Below the pieces are notes generated by a model. That model made no database searches. It was not told where the DNA came from and worked only from the letters and a program-made list of their open reading frames with translations. DNA of 64,000 nt from Absidia repens (taxonomy: Eukaryota; Mucoromycota; Mucoromycetes; Mucorales; Cunninghamellaceae), in the NCBI GenBank assembly GCA_002105175.1, contig MCGE01000011.1, forward strand, positions 682,001 through 746,000. The letters are read 5' to 3'. Shown piece by piece: positions 47,091-58,494 of this stretch. A program made the translations under genes and the position numbers. Positions within the stretch are counted from its first letter, which is position 1; every line of letters begins with the position of its first letter.

Positions 47091-50000
47091 CTATAGGGAT
47101 GATTTGATACGCTTCTTCGATTGATCCATAGATTTCGTTTTGCGTTTTTGTTGTGGCTGTTTATTTATAGCAGCCCAGTAATTTTTAATAGTGTGTTCAG
47201 AATGTATATGATGTGCAGGTTCCCATGTATTCTCTGGTTCATCATAGTTTTTCCATTTGATTAGATATTGATACTTATTGTTTTTTTTATCCAATCTATG
47301 TTTCAATATCCTTTCCATTTCGAAATTATTTTCTTCTGCATCGACATCACTAGGAACAACTATCAACTGTGTAGGTGCATAACTTCTAGGTAATAATTCA
47401 CCTACAGAATCTTTTAATGTATATGATCCTTGATTATTTCTTCTGACAACTGAGTATGGTCCTTCATATATAGGATCCATTTTTGCACGGAATCCTTTGT
47501 TTATCTTAATTCTGACTGTGCTACCTACAGGTATATCTTTTTGTAAATGAGTGGCATCAAATTTCATTTTTTGTATTTCTGTGGCTTTTTTCGTTCTTTC
47601 AGCAATGGCAGGAAATACAATATCTTGTAACTGATCCATTCTTTCTTTGATTTGTGCGGATGTGAGTGGCAGTGATTGCTCGGCATTTGAATTATAATCA
47701 ATAAAATCATTCATTTTTCTACCAAACATTACGCTGAATGGAGTGGCATTAATTCTTTGTGAATGTTTATTATTAAGTGCTAGTTGTACGCTAGGAATAT
47801 ATAAATCCCATTCATCTGTAACGCCTTCAACTAGTTTTTTCAAAAGATTTAAACTTGATCCAACTGTTCTTTCAGCAGCTCCATTACTCTGAGGGTAATA
47901 AGGGGTGATCAGTCTGTGTTCAAATCCCGCTTTTTCTTTAAATCGGATCATGACCTGATTTAAAAATTCTTTGCCATTATCTGATTGCACTATTCGTGGT
48001 ATACCAAATTCACAAAATACTTCAATGAGTGCCTTAGCAATAGTAGTAGCTGTTTTGTCTTTAATTGGTTTTAATACTACAAATCTAGTACAGATATCAA
48101 TCATCACTAATAAATAATTATTATTTTGTTCTGTCTGAGGTAGCGGACCTGCTAAATCAATAGCCCAGTGATCACCTGGTAATTTAGCATGTATAGGTCT
48201 ATGAGGGTTATACCCTGTTTTTTGAATATTAAATTTCTGACATTGTATACATTTTTGTGATACTGCCAATGCCTGTTTATCAAGGTGTTTCCAATGCATA
48301 CCATTATTATGTATGGATTTTATAATTGCTTGCGCACCAAAATGACCAAAAGCATGTGCTTTTTTTATTATTTCTTCTTTTTCAGAATCTGACGGAGGTT
48401 CCATCATATTATTTTCAAGGTATTCCTTATTAATGGATCTGATAAATTCATCATTTGTTCCTGAGGCATAACTGTCTGACTGTATACATTCTTGATGTTT
48501 ATTATTATCCCCCTCCAGCTCTTTATCTGTGTGATAAAGGCGTGAAAGAGCATCAGGAATGACATTGTCCATGCCCGGTAAATGCACAATAGTAAAATTG
48601 TAGTCTAAAATGGTATCAAACCATTTGGTGAGCATAGCATTTAAATCTTTTTGGGTATGGATATAAATTAAAGCTTTATGATCTGTGTGTAGAGTAAAAT
48701 GTTGACCCCATAGATGCTGATGAAAACGATTCAATGCAAATACAATAGCCAATAATTCTCTACCTGTGGTGCCATAATTTTTTTCTGACTTTGAAAGTGA
48801 TCTAGCCATAAATCCATTATAAATGATTTTATCATGTTGGTCAATTTGATATAATACTGCACCAATGCCGACATCTGAAGCATCTGTAGCAACATGGAAT
48901 GGTAAATCCGCATCTGGGGGACATAAAATGGGTGCATGAAGCAAAGCTTTCTTCAATAAATTAAAAGCATGGGTCTGTTCATCTGTCCATAGCTTGCCCA
49001 ATTTACCCTCATGATTACGAAGTTTATCCAGAGGTGCTGTTAAAGTACTAATGGTAGGAATATAATATCTAAAATAATTTATCAAGCCTAAATATTGTTG
49101 AATATTTTTACCAGTGATAGGTACGGGCCATTCCTGAGTATTAGCTACTTTGCGGTGATCAAGTTTGGTGGATCCATTTTGCGATACGCAAAATCCCAAT
49201 AAAAAAATAGTCTTCTGAGCGAAATGACATTTGGCGGGATTTAAAATGAGATTCACTGTGGACAATTTTTCGATCACTAATTTTGTATGAAGGGCATGCT
49301 CTTCAATATTTTTACTGAATATGACAATATCGTCAACAAAAGTAGAGACAAAATTAAAAAAAGGTGGTTTCGAAAAAATATGTGTCATCACCCTTTGAAA
49401 TTTAGCTGATATAGGCTTTAAACCGAAGGGACAACCTAAAAACATATACTGTTTACCATCAACGGAGGTAAAAGCTGTTTTATGTTGATGAGGTGGATGA
49501 ATAGGAAATCGATGAAAAGCATTAGTGAGGTCCAGCGTAGTATATACATTGGCACCTTTAAGCTTTAAAAATATATCATTGATTTTTGGAAGTGGAAACC
49601 GATCCTCTTTTAAATATTTATTGATATGGCGAGGGTCCAAACATGGTCTCTTATCTGTATAGTTACCATCAGTATCTTTTTTAGGTACTAAAATGATAGG
49701 ACTATTCCATTTATTATCAATATTAGAAGGAACTTCAGTGATAATACCATCATGAAGCCATTTTTGTACAGTGTCATGCACTTTAGGTTTTAATTTTTCA
49801 GCTATAGGGTATTGAGATCTATACCCAACAGCATCAGTAGGTGTATCTAAATAGATAGTTGCATCTGGATGAGTGCAAAAAGTATTTGTAGGAATGTTTT
49901 GATTTGTATGTATGCTAGGCTGGATATATGATAAAAAGGTAGATTGATCAGAATCAGATCCATAAGGATCACAATTAGGAGTAGGTACATCTTTAAATGG

Positions 50001-51689
50001 ACTTTCCTCCTCTGATTTTTTAATTGGTGTCCATGTGGCTACTAATCCAGTGAAACCAATACCCAAATATTTTGTGATATTCATACCTAAGCATACTACT
50101 CTATCAAATGCTAAATCTACTACATCAAATGTAAATGTGAATTTCTTTCCATTGTATACGATAGTGAGAGGGTCCGTATAACCATAGTTTTTAGCTGGTT
50201 GGCCGTCACTCATCGTAGTTTGAATTAATTTTGTATGAGGCAAAATTTTTATTTTATTTAAAATACAATATTTATAATTGAGAAAAGAAATGTTGGCACC
50301 AGTATCAAGATACCCCATAACTGCATCATTCTCTATAAATAATGGAACATTAATTTCTTGTTCATACGTATCATCCTGATATTTTATCTTTTTTCTGATG
50401 TACTTACAATCCATTTTCTTGTCAAAAAGATTGCCATCTTGCACTTTTGCCGCCACGTTAGACAAAGCTTTGTCCGATATGTGTGCCACCGGAATGGTTT
50501 TCACAAGGGAGCGAGTGGCTTTATTGGCCATTGATGGACCAGGATGATGTTTATGGCCAAAAGTTGGACCATTGTTGTTACTGTTGTTGTTGTTATTGTT
50601 TCCTTTTGGACACACACGTTGATGTCCAGGAAAAAATGGTTGCCCACAGTTGCGATTACACATTCGGACAGGTGTGGTGTTAGCCCTTTTGTCACGATGC
50701 TGATGGTCTACAGCATACCGGCTTTTCATCAGTTCAGCCGAAGCTTCAAAATTTCTTTTAAAGTGACCTGCATGGGGTGTCACCGCTTCAACATCCACAT
50801 TTCCAAGGAAGGTGCAAAAATCGGCCCAGTTTTTCTTCATGATGGGTTGCTTGGAAGCAAACACCAACTGTAAAATTTTTTCTTGCCAAATGCCTGGCAT
50901 ACGGGACACGGTGGTCATAAACATGAGTTCCTGTAGCGAAATTGCTTGCAATTCCATATGGTTACCCATTTCGAATAATCTTCTGGCGAAGTCTTCAATA
51001 GTTTCACCAGCACGAGGAGTCAATTTCAGCAATTCATTGATGTCCTTCACCTTTTGCTTAGGTGTATCAGTGAATTCCACCAACCATTCCTTCACTTGGT
51101 TCCAACCGGCAGACTTGCTACTGGTCTTCTCCAACTTGCGATGCACATAATGTTTGAATGCGCCACCCAGGGTCAAATCCATGTACTTAGGATATTCAAC
51201 ATCAATGTTCAGAGACAAAGAAGTGAAGTAACCCTCCAAATGCTGCACAAATGGCTTGACGTGGTGATAAAGGTCACCATGAGGTTCCCTGGCCTTTTCT
51301 TTGGATCCAACCAGACAGGGCATGGAAGCAAGAATGTTCGGGTTGGCACCTGTTCCAGCATTGGGGACATTGACAGGGAAAAATTCGGATTCTTCTGGAA
51401 ATTCTTTATGTACGATTTCCTTATACATGTCATGTACCTTCCATGCTTTAGATGTTTGGTCTAACAATTCCAGCTGTTCAACTTTGCTACGATTGTTCTT
51501 GACTGACTCATGATGCAAGCCACGGGCAAGCACCGCATCCAACCTCATTGATTCCAGCTGTTGCTTGGCTTCGAGCAATCTAGATTCGGGGGATTCCTCC
51601 TCCATTGCTTCGGAAGCACTGTAAGCACTGGCTACTGCATCACCAGCTTGTTCAGCAGTCATCAGTTGATCTTCATAAGGTTGAGACAT
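47091..51689 (-). CDS. Gag-Pol polyprotein of intact chromovirus
   Basis: A single 1,532-residue frame with no frameshift between Gag and Pol. Gag occupies about residues 1-420 and ends in a Cys/His cluster (CNRNCGQPFFPGHQRVC), basic and Asn-rich. The protease motif is GYLDTGANISFL. RT has RPCLDPRHINKYL, FLGCPFGLKP and FVDDIVIFS (F in place of Y in the YxDD box). RNase H begins VATDASDVGIGAVLY. Integrase has HAFGHFG, CIQCQ, AIDLAGPLP, VQSDNGKEF and SNGAAERTV. A C-terminal chromodomain (YQYLIKWKNYDEPENTWEP) lies near residues 1455-1510 and could direct integration to methylated histone marks. All catalytic residues are present. Confidence 0.96.
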   Translation of the reverse strand: MSQPYEDQLMTAEQAGDAVASAYSASEAMEEESPESRLLEAKQQLESMRLDAVLARGLHHESVKNNRSKVEQLELLDQTSKAWKVHDMYKEIVHKEFPEESEFFPVNVPNAGTGANPNILASMPCLVGSKEKAREPHGDLYHHVKPFVQHLEGYFTSLSLNIDVEYPKYMDLTLGGAFKHYVHRKLEKTSSKSAGWNQVKEWLVEFTDTPKQKVKDINELLKLTPRAGETIEDFARRLFEMGNHMELQAISLQELMFMTTVSRMPGIWQEKILQLVFASKQPIMKKNWADFCTFLGNVDVEAVTPHAGHFKRNFEASAELMKSRYAVDHQHRDKRANTTPVRMCNRNCGQPFFPGHQRVCPKGNNNNNNSNNNGPTFGHKHHPGPSMANKATRSLVKTIPVAHISDKALSNVAAKVQDGNLFDKKMDCKYIRKKIKYQDDTYEQEINVPLFIENDAVMGYLDTGANISFLNYKYCILNKIKILPHTKLIQTTMSDGQPAKNYGYTDPLTIVYNGKKFTFTFDVVDLAFDRVVCLGMNITKYLGIGFTGLVATWTPIKKSEEESPFKDVPTPNCDPYGSDSDQSTFLSYIQPSIHTNQNIPTNTFCTHPDATIYLDTPTDAVGYRSQYPIAEKLKPKVHDTVQKWLHDGIITEVPSNIDNKWNSPIILVPKKDTDGNYTDKRPCLDPRHINKYLKEDRFPLPKINDIFLKLKGANVYTTLDLTNAFHRFPIHPPHQHKTAFTSVDGKQYMFLGCPFGLKPISAKFQRVMTHIFSKPPFFNFVSTFVDDIVIFSKNIEEHALHTKLVIEKLSTVNLILNPAKCHFAQKTIFLLGFCVSQNGSTKLDHRKVANTQEWPVPITGKNIQQYLGLINYFRYYIPTISTLTAPLDKLRNHEGKLGKLWTDEQTHAFNLLKKALLHAPILCPPDADLPFHVATDASDVGIGAVLYQIDQHDKIIYNGFMARSLSKSEKNYGTTGRELLAIVFALNRFHQHLWGQHFTLHTDHKALIYIHTQKDLNAMLTKWFDTILDYNFTIVHLPGMDNVIPDALSRLYHTDKELEGDNNKHQECIQSDSYASGTNDEFIRSINKEYLENNMMEPPSDSEKEEIIKKAHAFGHFGAQAIIKSIHNNGMHWKHLDKQALAVSQKCIQCQKFNIQKTGYNPHRPIHAKLPGDHWAIDLAGPLPQTEQNNNYLLVMIDICTRFVVLKPIKDKTATTIAKALIEVFCEFGIPRIVQSDNGKEFLNQVMIRFKEKAGFEHRLITPYYPQSNGAAERTVGSSLNLLKKLVEGVTDEWDLYIPSVQLALNNKHSQRINATPFSVMFGRKMNDFIDYNSNAEQSLPLTSAQIKERMDQLQDIVFPAIAERTKKATEIQKMKFDATHLQKDIPVGSTVRIKINKGFRAKMDPIYEGPYSVVRRNNQGSYTLKDSVGELLPRSYAPTQLIVVPSDVDAEENNFEMERILKHRLDKKNNKYQYLIKWKNYDEPENTWEPAHHIHSEHTIKNYWAAINKQPQQKRKTKSMDQSKKRIKSSL

Positions 51690-51726
51690 GTTAAAAACTT
51701 TTTTGTGTAGTATTCGTAAAAAAAAA

Positions 51727-52068
51727 TGTGATGAAATACGAGACTAAATAAAGTGACTTTATTATTTTAATAATAATGAGGAAGAACAGGAAAAACCCAA
51801 TGGGTAAAAAAACCTTTGCTTTAAAAAAAAAAAAAAAAAAGTAAAAACTGAGAATAAAAAAAAATCATAGTCCAGTAATTAGATTCTATAAAATCTAATT
51901 TCAGTACCAATAAAAAAAAATCTAAATACTAGCTGTCAGTGTTATGAAATTGAATTCCCGTTCAGGGACAAAAATAAAAATAGATTTTATGTGTCAAATG
52001 TGGGAGCACCCACATTCATTATTTTTTTTATTTTCACTTTTTACTTCCAACACCTAATAAACACCACA
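51727..52068 (-). repeat. 5' LTR of intact chromovirus
   Basis: 342 bp, identical by eye to 46713-47054. Confidence 0.96.
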
Positions 52069-55042
52069 TTCCCCATGCATCCTGTAATCGCTAATCTCAA
52101 AACCCTTCTAAACTAGTCCTAACAGAAAGCCAAAACCACCACCTCCACAACGAGTAAAAAACAGTGACAAAAAAATGAATTTCTGTTTTAAAAAAATGGA
52201 AAGAAAGAGAAAGTGAGAAAGAAAATGGGGATGCCGCTTGAAAAATAATTCAGGCAGAGCGGGCTTTGATTTTCAATCCCGTTACAAAAAATCTGGAGGG
52301 CTGTCAACAAACAAAAACAAAGGCGGGAAAGCCAACAGCCATTATTACAAGACCTATGTTTCTGTATTGCTTACAACATTATAGCATGTAGAAGCATTTA
52401 CCGTACAAAATTGGTTTGGAAAATAGATCACCACAGTATAGGGATACACTACCAAACAAGAATAGTATGTAGAACAGTATAATAGTATGTTCATTAGTAT
52501 GCAGGTTTGTCTACCATAGTAGAATGGCTGTTCATTGCAAAATAAAAAAGCTTTTATTGTATCATAATAGTCAATACTATAATAAAAGGAAAGAAGATGT
52601 AAATAGGGGGCCGGTAATAGTAGCTGAGAGAGGTGCGAATCTAGATGAATGGTGTAGAAGAAGGAACGATGTACGATAAAAAAGGGATTTCTAATAGGGA
52701 TCTCTATAAATGGGATCTCCAAACTTCTAATGAAGCTTAAACAAACATTTTTTTCAAACAAAGACAAGGTTTATTGAAGCAGATATATGCTTTATTGAAG
52801 AAGAGAGATATATACATGTACTAAGCTAATCAAGACATTTCCCCAAGATTCTAGAATTAAAATGAAAGGGTTTCCCCATGCTTCTTGCAATCCCTTTTCT
52901 AAAACCCTTCTAAACTATTTATAACAGAAAGCTGAGGCCGCTAGGTCCACAATGAGCCCAAAACAGTGAACAGATGTTGGCTCATTCCCGTTGAAGTCTT
53001 ATTTTTTTTTTTTTGGATGTGCCCTCCCATTTTTTTTTCTCGATCAACAATCCAGGCTGCCGGCGGCGGCGGTTGAATTCACACACTGCAAAAAAAATAT
53101 GGAGGTACGTCAGCCTGCAAAATCGAATTAACGTGCAATATTTTCTTCTTCGCTTTATATAAAACGAACTACGAAACCGTTCAACTTCAAATTTTCCATG
53201 TATCTTTAGAAATATTATACAGTCATTTTTTGTCACCAAACCAACCATCCATCTTTCATACAATTAATTGCACAATGCTCTAACGTCTATGCCTATAAGC
53301 TCACAGCTAAAAGCCTACAGCCATAATAACCGCCTCGAAATTATTGCCCACCATTCAACCACACACATACTTTGACATCCACGTTTGCTTGGATCCACTT
53401 TCCAGTCACAGACTCCTTCTACTCATACCATTTTTTCCCCCTCCAATATCCCCATACGCACACAGAACAACCCCTCTATACCGCTAAAAAAACATCTAAA
53501 TCCGCTAAAAAAGCGCCAGGAGAGCCTTCCAAAAGTAGTATTACCTGCTATAGGCTTTCCAAACCAATAAAAAAATAATAAAAAACCCTTTATCAAACAC
53601 AGACAGTGTGCCGTATTAGAATAGTTTGTCGAATAGTCTACCGCTATAGAATAGTGTGTAAAATCGCTTATCATAGTAGAATAGCTTTGCCATCCCATTG
53701 TTCATTGCAAAATAAAAGAAGCTTTTATTGAATCATGATACTGTAGTCAATAATATACTAAAAGGAAAGAAGATGTAAAAATAGGGGCCGCTAATAGTAG
53801 TTGAGAGAGGTGCTAGTCTAGATGAATGGAGTAGAAGGAACGATGTCAAATAAAAAAAAGGGATCTCTAAAGGTGATCTCCAAATCCTAATGAAGTTTTA
53901 CTCGCACATCATTGAAGCAAACACACATCTTTTAAAGCAAAAGGCAGGTTTTATTGAAGCAGAGACAAGGTTTATTCAAGCAAAGTCAAGTTTTATTGAA
54001 GCAGACATGTTTTATTGAAGAAAAGAGACATACCAAGCTAAGCAAGCCATTCTTCAACATCCTAGAATCAAAATGAAAGGGTTTCCCCATGCACCTTGTA
54101 ATCCCTTTTCTAAAACCCTTCTAAACTAGTCCTAACAGAAAATGATTGTTTGTTAAAAAAAAAAAAAAAAAAAGGAAAGAGAGAGAGAAAATGGGGGATG
54201 CCGCATGAAAAATAAATTCAGGCGGGCGGGCTTTGATTTTCCATCCCGTTACAGAAAAATCTGGGAGGGCCGTTAACAAAGCCAAAACAAAGTCGGGAAA
54301 GCCTACAGCCATAATAACAAGCCCCTATGCTTCAGTATTTCTTACAACATTATAGAATGTAGAAGCATTTACCGTACAAAATTGGTTTAGAAAATAGATC
54401 ACCATAGTATAGGGATAGACTACCAAACAAGAATAGTATGTAGAACAGATTTCCACAGTATAATAGTATGTAGATTAGTATGCAGATTAGTCTACCACAG
54501 TAGAATAGCTTTGTCACCCAATGTTCCTTGCAAAATACAAAAACTTTTATTAAATCATGATAGTCAAGACTATACTAAATGAAAGAAATTGTAAAAGTAG
54601 AGTGAGATGCTACTCTACAAGAAAAATTGATCTCCAAAAGGGATCTGCAAACTTCTAATGACCTTGAAACACACATCATTGAAGCAAACTTAGGGATCTG
54701 CAAACTGCTAATGAAGTTTAAACACACATCATTGAAGCAAACACACATTTTTCAAAACAAAGACATGTTATTTTGAACCAAACATCGCTTTTCAGAAACC
54801 CTTCTAAACTAATCCTAACACCAGCTCCACAACGAATCAAAAACAGTGATAAAAAGGGATGCCAGAAAGAGCGCTAGACAGAAATAGAATATCCTACTCC
54901 ATCAGCACATGTCTGGTTTCCGGAACAGGGAATGGCTATTTTGTGGACAGAAGCACAAGAGGATCTCCACTCTAGAATAGTCTATTCCCACGCTTCCACT
55001 TGAGTATGAGATCCTATGATTGAAAAAAAAAGTCGACTCTAA

Positions 55043-55366
55043 TGTATACCAACACATTCACCTATCATTCCATCTACTATATACGTATCTTTTCATATAT
55101 ACAGTATGTACAGCTTATATTCATATTTATCCATTCACTTATTCCTATACCTTAGTTCATGCACATGCGATCATTCCACAATACGTAATTCAGACCCCGA
55201 ATCACCCACTACACAAATTCCTATCATATTCGTCACCCCTATTTTTACATGCCCACGTATCTTCACATCAGTATAAATAAGACAATACATTTGAATAGAA
55301 ATAAAGAATCGTCCAAAAGTTTCACAATACTTGATAACAAGTCCTACTCCATTTAATAATATAACA
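55043..55366 (-). repeat. Older family B solo LTR
   Basis: Reverse copy with several substitutions and an extra segment near 55090-55112. The first bases (TGTATACC) lack TGT of the family end. No matching target duplication is visible, so it is probably older than the other copies. Confidence 0.85.
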
Positions 55367-55399
55367 ATACTGTATAAATAATAATGTCTAATTTATTTC

Positions 55400-57110
55400 G
55401 AGTAAAAAAGTTTTGGCAGGCCCGCGGTCGAGATATTCCGGATTTATTGAATTTTTAGCGGTGTGGCTGGCACTTTTTTGGGTGAGTAAGGGGGATGTTG
55501 GAAGAAACAAAGGTAAAATGGTGAGGAGGCCAAGTGAACTTTGATGTCCAAGTAAAAATGTGTGTTTGAATGGCGGGCTATGGCTATAGCGTAGAGGCGG
55601 TTATTATGGCTGTAGGCTTGTTGTAAAATAGGTTTTTGTAAATAAAATAAAATAAAAAGTACGATGAGAATGTTGTTTACCTTTATTTGATATAAATCAA
55701 GCATCTTTTTATAATGATGTGATTATGGTATGAAACAATATAACTACTACTACGGTTTGATATAATAAATGGGCTTCTTTTTCAAAGACATGAAAAAGTG
55801 AAATCAGATCATGACACCCATACATGATCTGAGCCCTTGCATTGTAGCGCTGAATTTCAATCTATATTTATTTCACTTGCATTGTGCCTGATTCACATCA
55901 ATGTCACACTTTATTTTATTTTACTGCTACATTCATATGCCAAAATACAACAAGGCTTTTAGCTGTGAGCTTATAGGCGTAAACTTTAAAGCATTGTACA
56001 ATTAATTGTATGAGAGATGGATGGTTGGTTTGGTGACAAAAAATGATTGTATAATATTTCTGAAGATGCATGGAAAATTTGAAGTCGAACGGTTTCGTAG
56101 TTCGTTTTATATAAAGCGAAGAAGAAAATATTGCACGTTAAATCGATTTTGCAGGCTGACGTACCTCCAGATTTTTTGGCAGTGTGTGAACTCAACCGCC
56201 GCGGCCAGCCTGCATTGTTTGTCGAGAAAAAAAAAGGGGGGGAGGGGACCGAGAAAAAAAAAATTGGAAATCAACGGGAATGAGCCAACATCTGTTCACT
56301 GTTTTGGGCTCGTTGTGGACCTGGTGGCCTCGGCTTTCTGTTAGAACTAGTTTAGAAGGGTTTTAGAAAAGGGATTGCAAGAAGCATGGGGAACCCCTTT
56401 CATTTTGGTTCTAGGATCTTGGGGAAATGTCTTGATTAGCTTAGTACATGCAGGTCTCATTTCTTCAATAAAACATCTTTGCTTCAATAAAACTTGACTT
56501 TACTTCAATAAAACGTATCTCTGCTACAATAAAACTAGTCTTTTGCTTTAAAAGATGTGCTTTTGCTTCAATGATGTGCGTTTAGACTTCATTAGAAGTT
56601 TGGAGATCCCTTTTAGAGATCCCTTTTTATTGTACATCGTTCTTTCTTCTACACCATTCTTCTAGACTAGCACCTCTCTCAATTACTATTAGCCTCTCCT
56701 ATTTACTTCTTCTTTCCTTTTAGCATAATATTGGCTACCATGATTCAATAAAAGCTTTTTTATTTTACAATGAACAATGAATGGCAAAACCATTCTACTG
56801 TGATAGGCTATTTTACGTACTATTCTATTGCGGTAGACTATTCTACATACTATTCTATTGCGGTAGACTATTCCACAGACTATTCTATTGTGGTAGAATA
56901 TTCTACACACATGATTCAACTTGTTTCACTTACTGTTACATATAATAGCAACCATAGAACCTCCTTCTTTCCCACGTAGTATGAGTTAATAGTTTTCCAT
57001 ATTTATATATCAATATATTTTACTATGCCTTAATTGAATAAACAAACTCACTGCTTCAATGTATACTACAGTGTGATTGTTTGTGTTTGATGATTATTTT
57101 ATTTTATTTT
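55400..57110 (+). repeat. Repeat W copy with nested family A LTR
   Basis: Same order as at 37346-39065: CCGCGGTCGAG, TGGCGGGCTATGG, AATTAATTG, TATATAAAGCGAAG, core (56346-56425), AATAAAAGC (56748) and the 31-bp minisatellite (56805-56910). The next unit appears to start at TTGGTTTGGAAAGCCTA (57118). No gene. Confidence 0.75.
55619..55952 (+). repeat. Solo LTR, family A
   Basis: 334 bp, TGTTGTAAAATAGG...ATACAACA, with duplication AGGCT (55614-55618 and 55953-55957). Removing it gives CTGTAGGCTTTTAGCTGTG, identical to the empty site at 37890. Confidence 0.95.
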
Positions 57111-57459
57111 ATTTTTATTGGTTTGGAAAGCCTACTGTATAGCAAATATCGTTACTTTTGGAAGCCTCTCCAGACGCAATAAACAAAAACTGATTGTGTA
57201 AAGAATTTCTCAAAGTCGCGCTACTTTTGGTCTTGGGCGAAGGAAGTAACCCGCTATACACTTCGCAATTGTCAAGACATACGGGGTTGGTATATATAAT
57301 GGCCGCAGGAGGGAGGATCGAATTGCTCCATCTTGTCTGTATATGCATAAAGAGAAGTAAACAACAATGCTGCTTATGTCGAGCGGTGGTGGTCAACTTC
57401 ATTAGAAGAGAATCACCATATCTATGATATTGTATTCGATGTAAACCAATCCTCGCAAA

Positions 57460-58080
57460 AACTATTTCAAATCCCGCCCACGTGGATTTTTATTTTTTAC
57501 TCCTTCCCAATTTTTCCCACTCTCTTTTTCTTTTCCTTTTCCTTTTCCCTTTTTGTTTTCTTCATCATTTTATCTTTTTGGGGTTATGGTGATCTTAGAT
57601 TAGAATTAGGACTAGCTTAGAAGCGTTTTCAGATCAGGGATTACAACATGCATGGGGAAAGCCTTTCATTTTGGATCTAGGATTCTGACCCACCATTAGT
57701 TAGCTTTCTGAAAGTCTCCATTAGCTTAGTTTAATGCTAGTTTATCCATAGCTTGTATCTATGACTGAATAAATTACCCTAGCTTTTTATCTCCTTCTAT
57801 TAAAAGTGTCCCATTAGTTTTTTTCATGTCTTGTGCAGTAGATCCCTTTTTTTACTACCATCACCCTCTTTCTGATTAGCGTTAACATTTGTTTTACTTT
57901 CATAAAAAGTCTTCCTTTTGACTTTCTCATGACTTTGTACTATACAGTATATTAAATTCCCGTTTACAATTGTCCATTCAAATGAGCGCTGATTATCCTT
58001 CAGATCTCCAAATAGTCTCACTAACGCTACCTCCATTAAATCCCTTCTTACAATGAACCCACCACATTTAGTTTGGCATA
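57460..58080 (+). repeat. Dispersed repeat S, left arm of an inverted pair
   Basis: CCCGCCCACGTGGA at 57475, TC-rich tract, core at 57621-57690, AATAAATTACCC, ending near CTACCTCCATTAAATCC. Collinear with 22175-22770. Confidence 0.78.
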
Positions 58081-58494
58081 TATCATATTCCTTTCACAAA
58101 AAATATATCTTCTTATTATCCGTTGCTTAATCTATTATATATTGAGCAAAGTAGCTATGGTGTAAGCGCATGCTTAATTGCTCCCAAATCGAAAAAAAAA
58201 TTCAATGGCTGATTGGCAATCTTAGGTCGCCTAATATCAAATATAGGCTTATTTCTGTTCGCACAATTCCGTTAATGAACATAGGTTATGCTAGCAGTTT
58301 AGGTATCACTACAAGATGTTTTTTCCTGTTTCATAATTACTTTCTAGCGAGGGAGGGAACTTGAAAGCAGATCCCTGGTAGGAAACACAAAAAAGAGCCA
58401 CAACAAAGGCTTCGCTTACAATATAATGAGTATTAAAATGGACATATTTATTTGAACACATTCGTAAATACTAAACCTAAAGCGCAGGTCTCCC

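Larger units (their letters stand above)
46713..52068 (-). mobile_element. Intact Gypsy chromovirus
   Basis: 5,356 bp. The 342-bp LTRs at 46713-47054 and 51727-52068 are identical by eye. Target duplication TTCCC lies at 46708-46712 and 52069-52073. Its removal restores the repeat core AAAGGGTTTCCCCATGCA. A purine-rich tract (GGAAGAGGGCAA on the minus strand) precedes the 3' LTR. The sequence after the 5' LTR is T9-ACGAATAC, lacking the TGG of tRNA primer sites. One unbroken ORF fills the interior, so it may be active. Confidence 0.97.
46346..54840 (-). repeat. Inverted tandem array of repeat W, interrupted by a chromovirus
   Basis: Minus-strand units with cores at 46690-46712 plus 52069-52135, at 52850-52935, at 54060-54140, and a partial one at 54785-54830. 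Between cores lie the module GCGGGCTTTGATTTTC (52259, 54227), GTAGAAGCATTTACCGTAC (52388, 54359) and AAAATAAAA[AG]A[AG]GCTTTTATTG (52540, 53710). 46446-46550 has a local 14-15-bp tandem repeat (GGGATTTCTAAGA / GGGATCTGTAAGA). No gene seen outside the inserted element. Confidence 0.72.

Noticed and set aside
57290..57420. tRNA-like or RNA gene near 57.3 kb
   Set aside because: No cloverleaf or paired box A/box B could be built; no tRNA found elsewhere in the window either.
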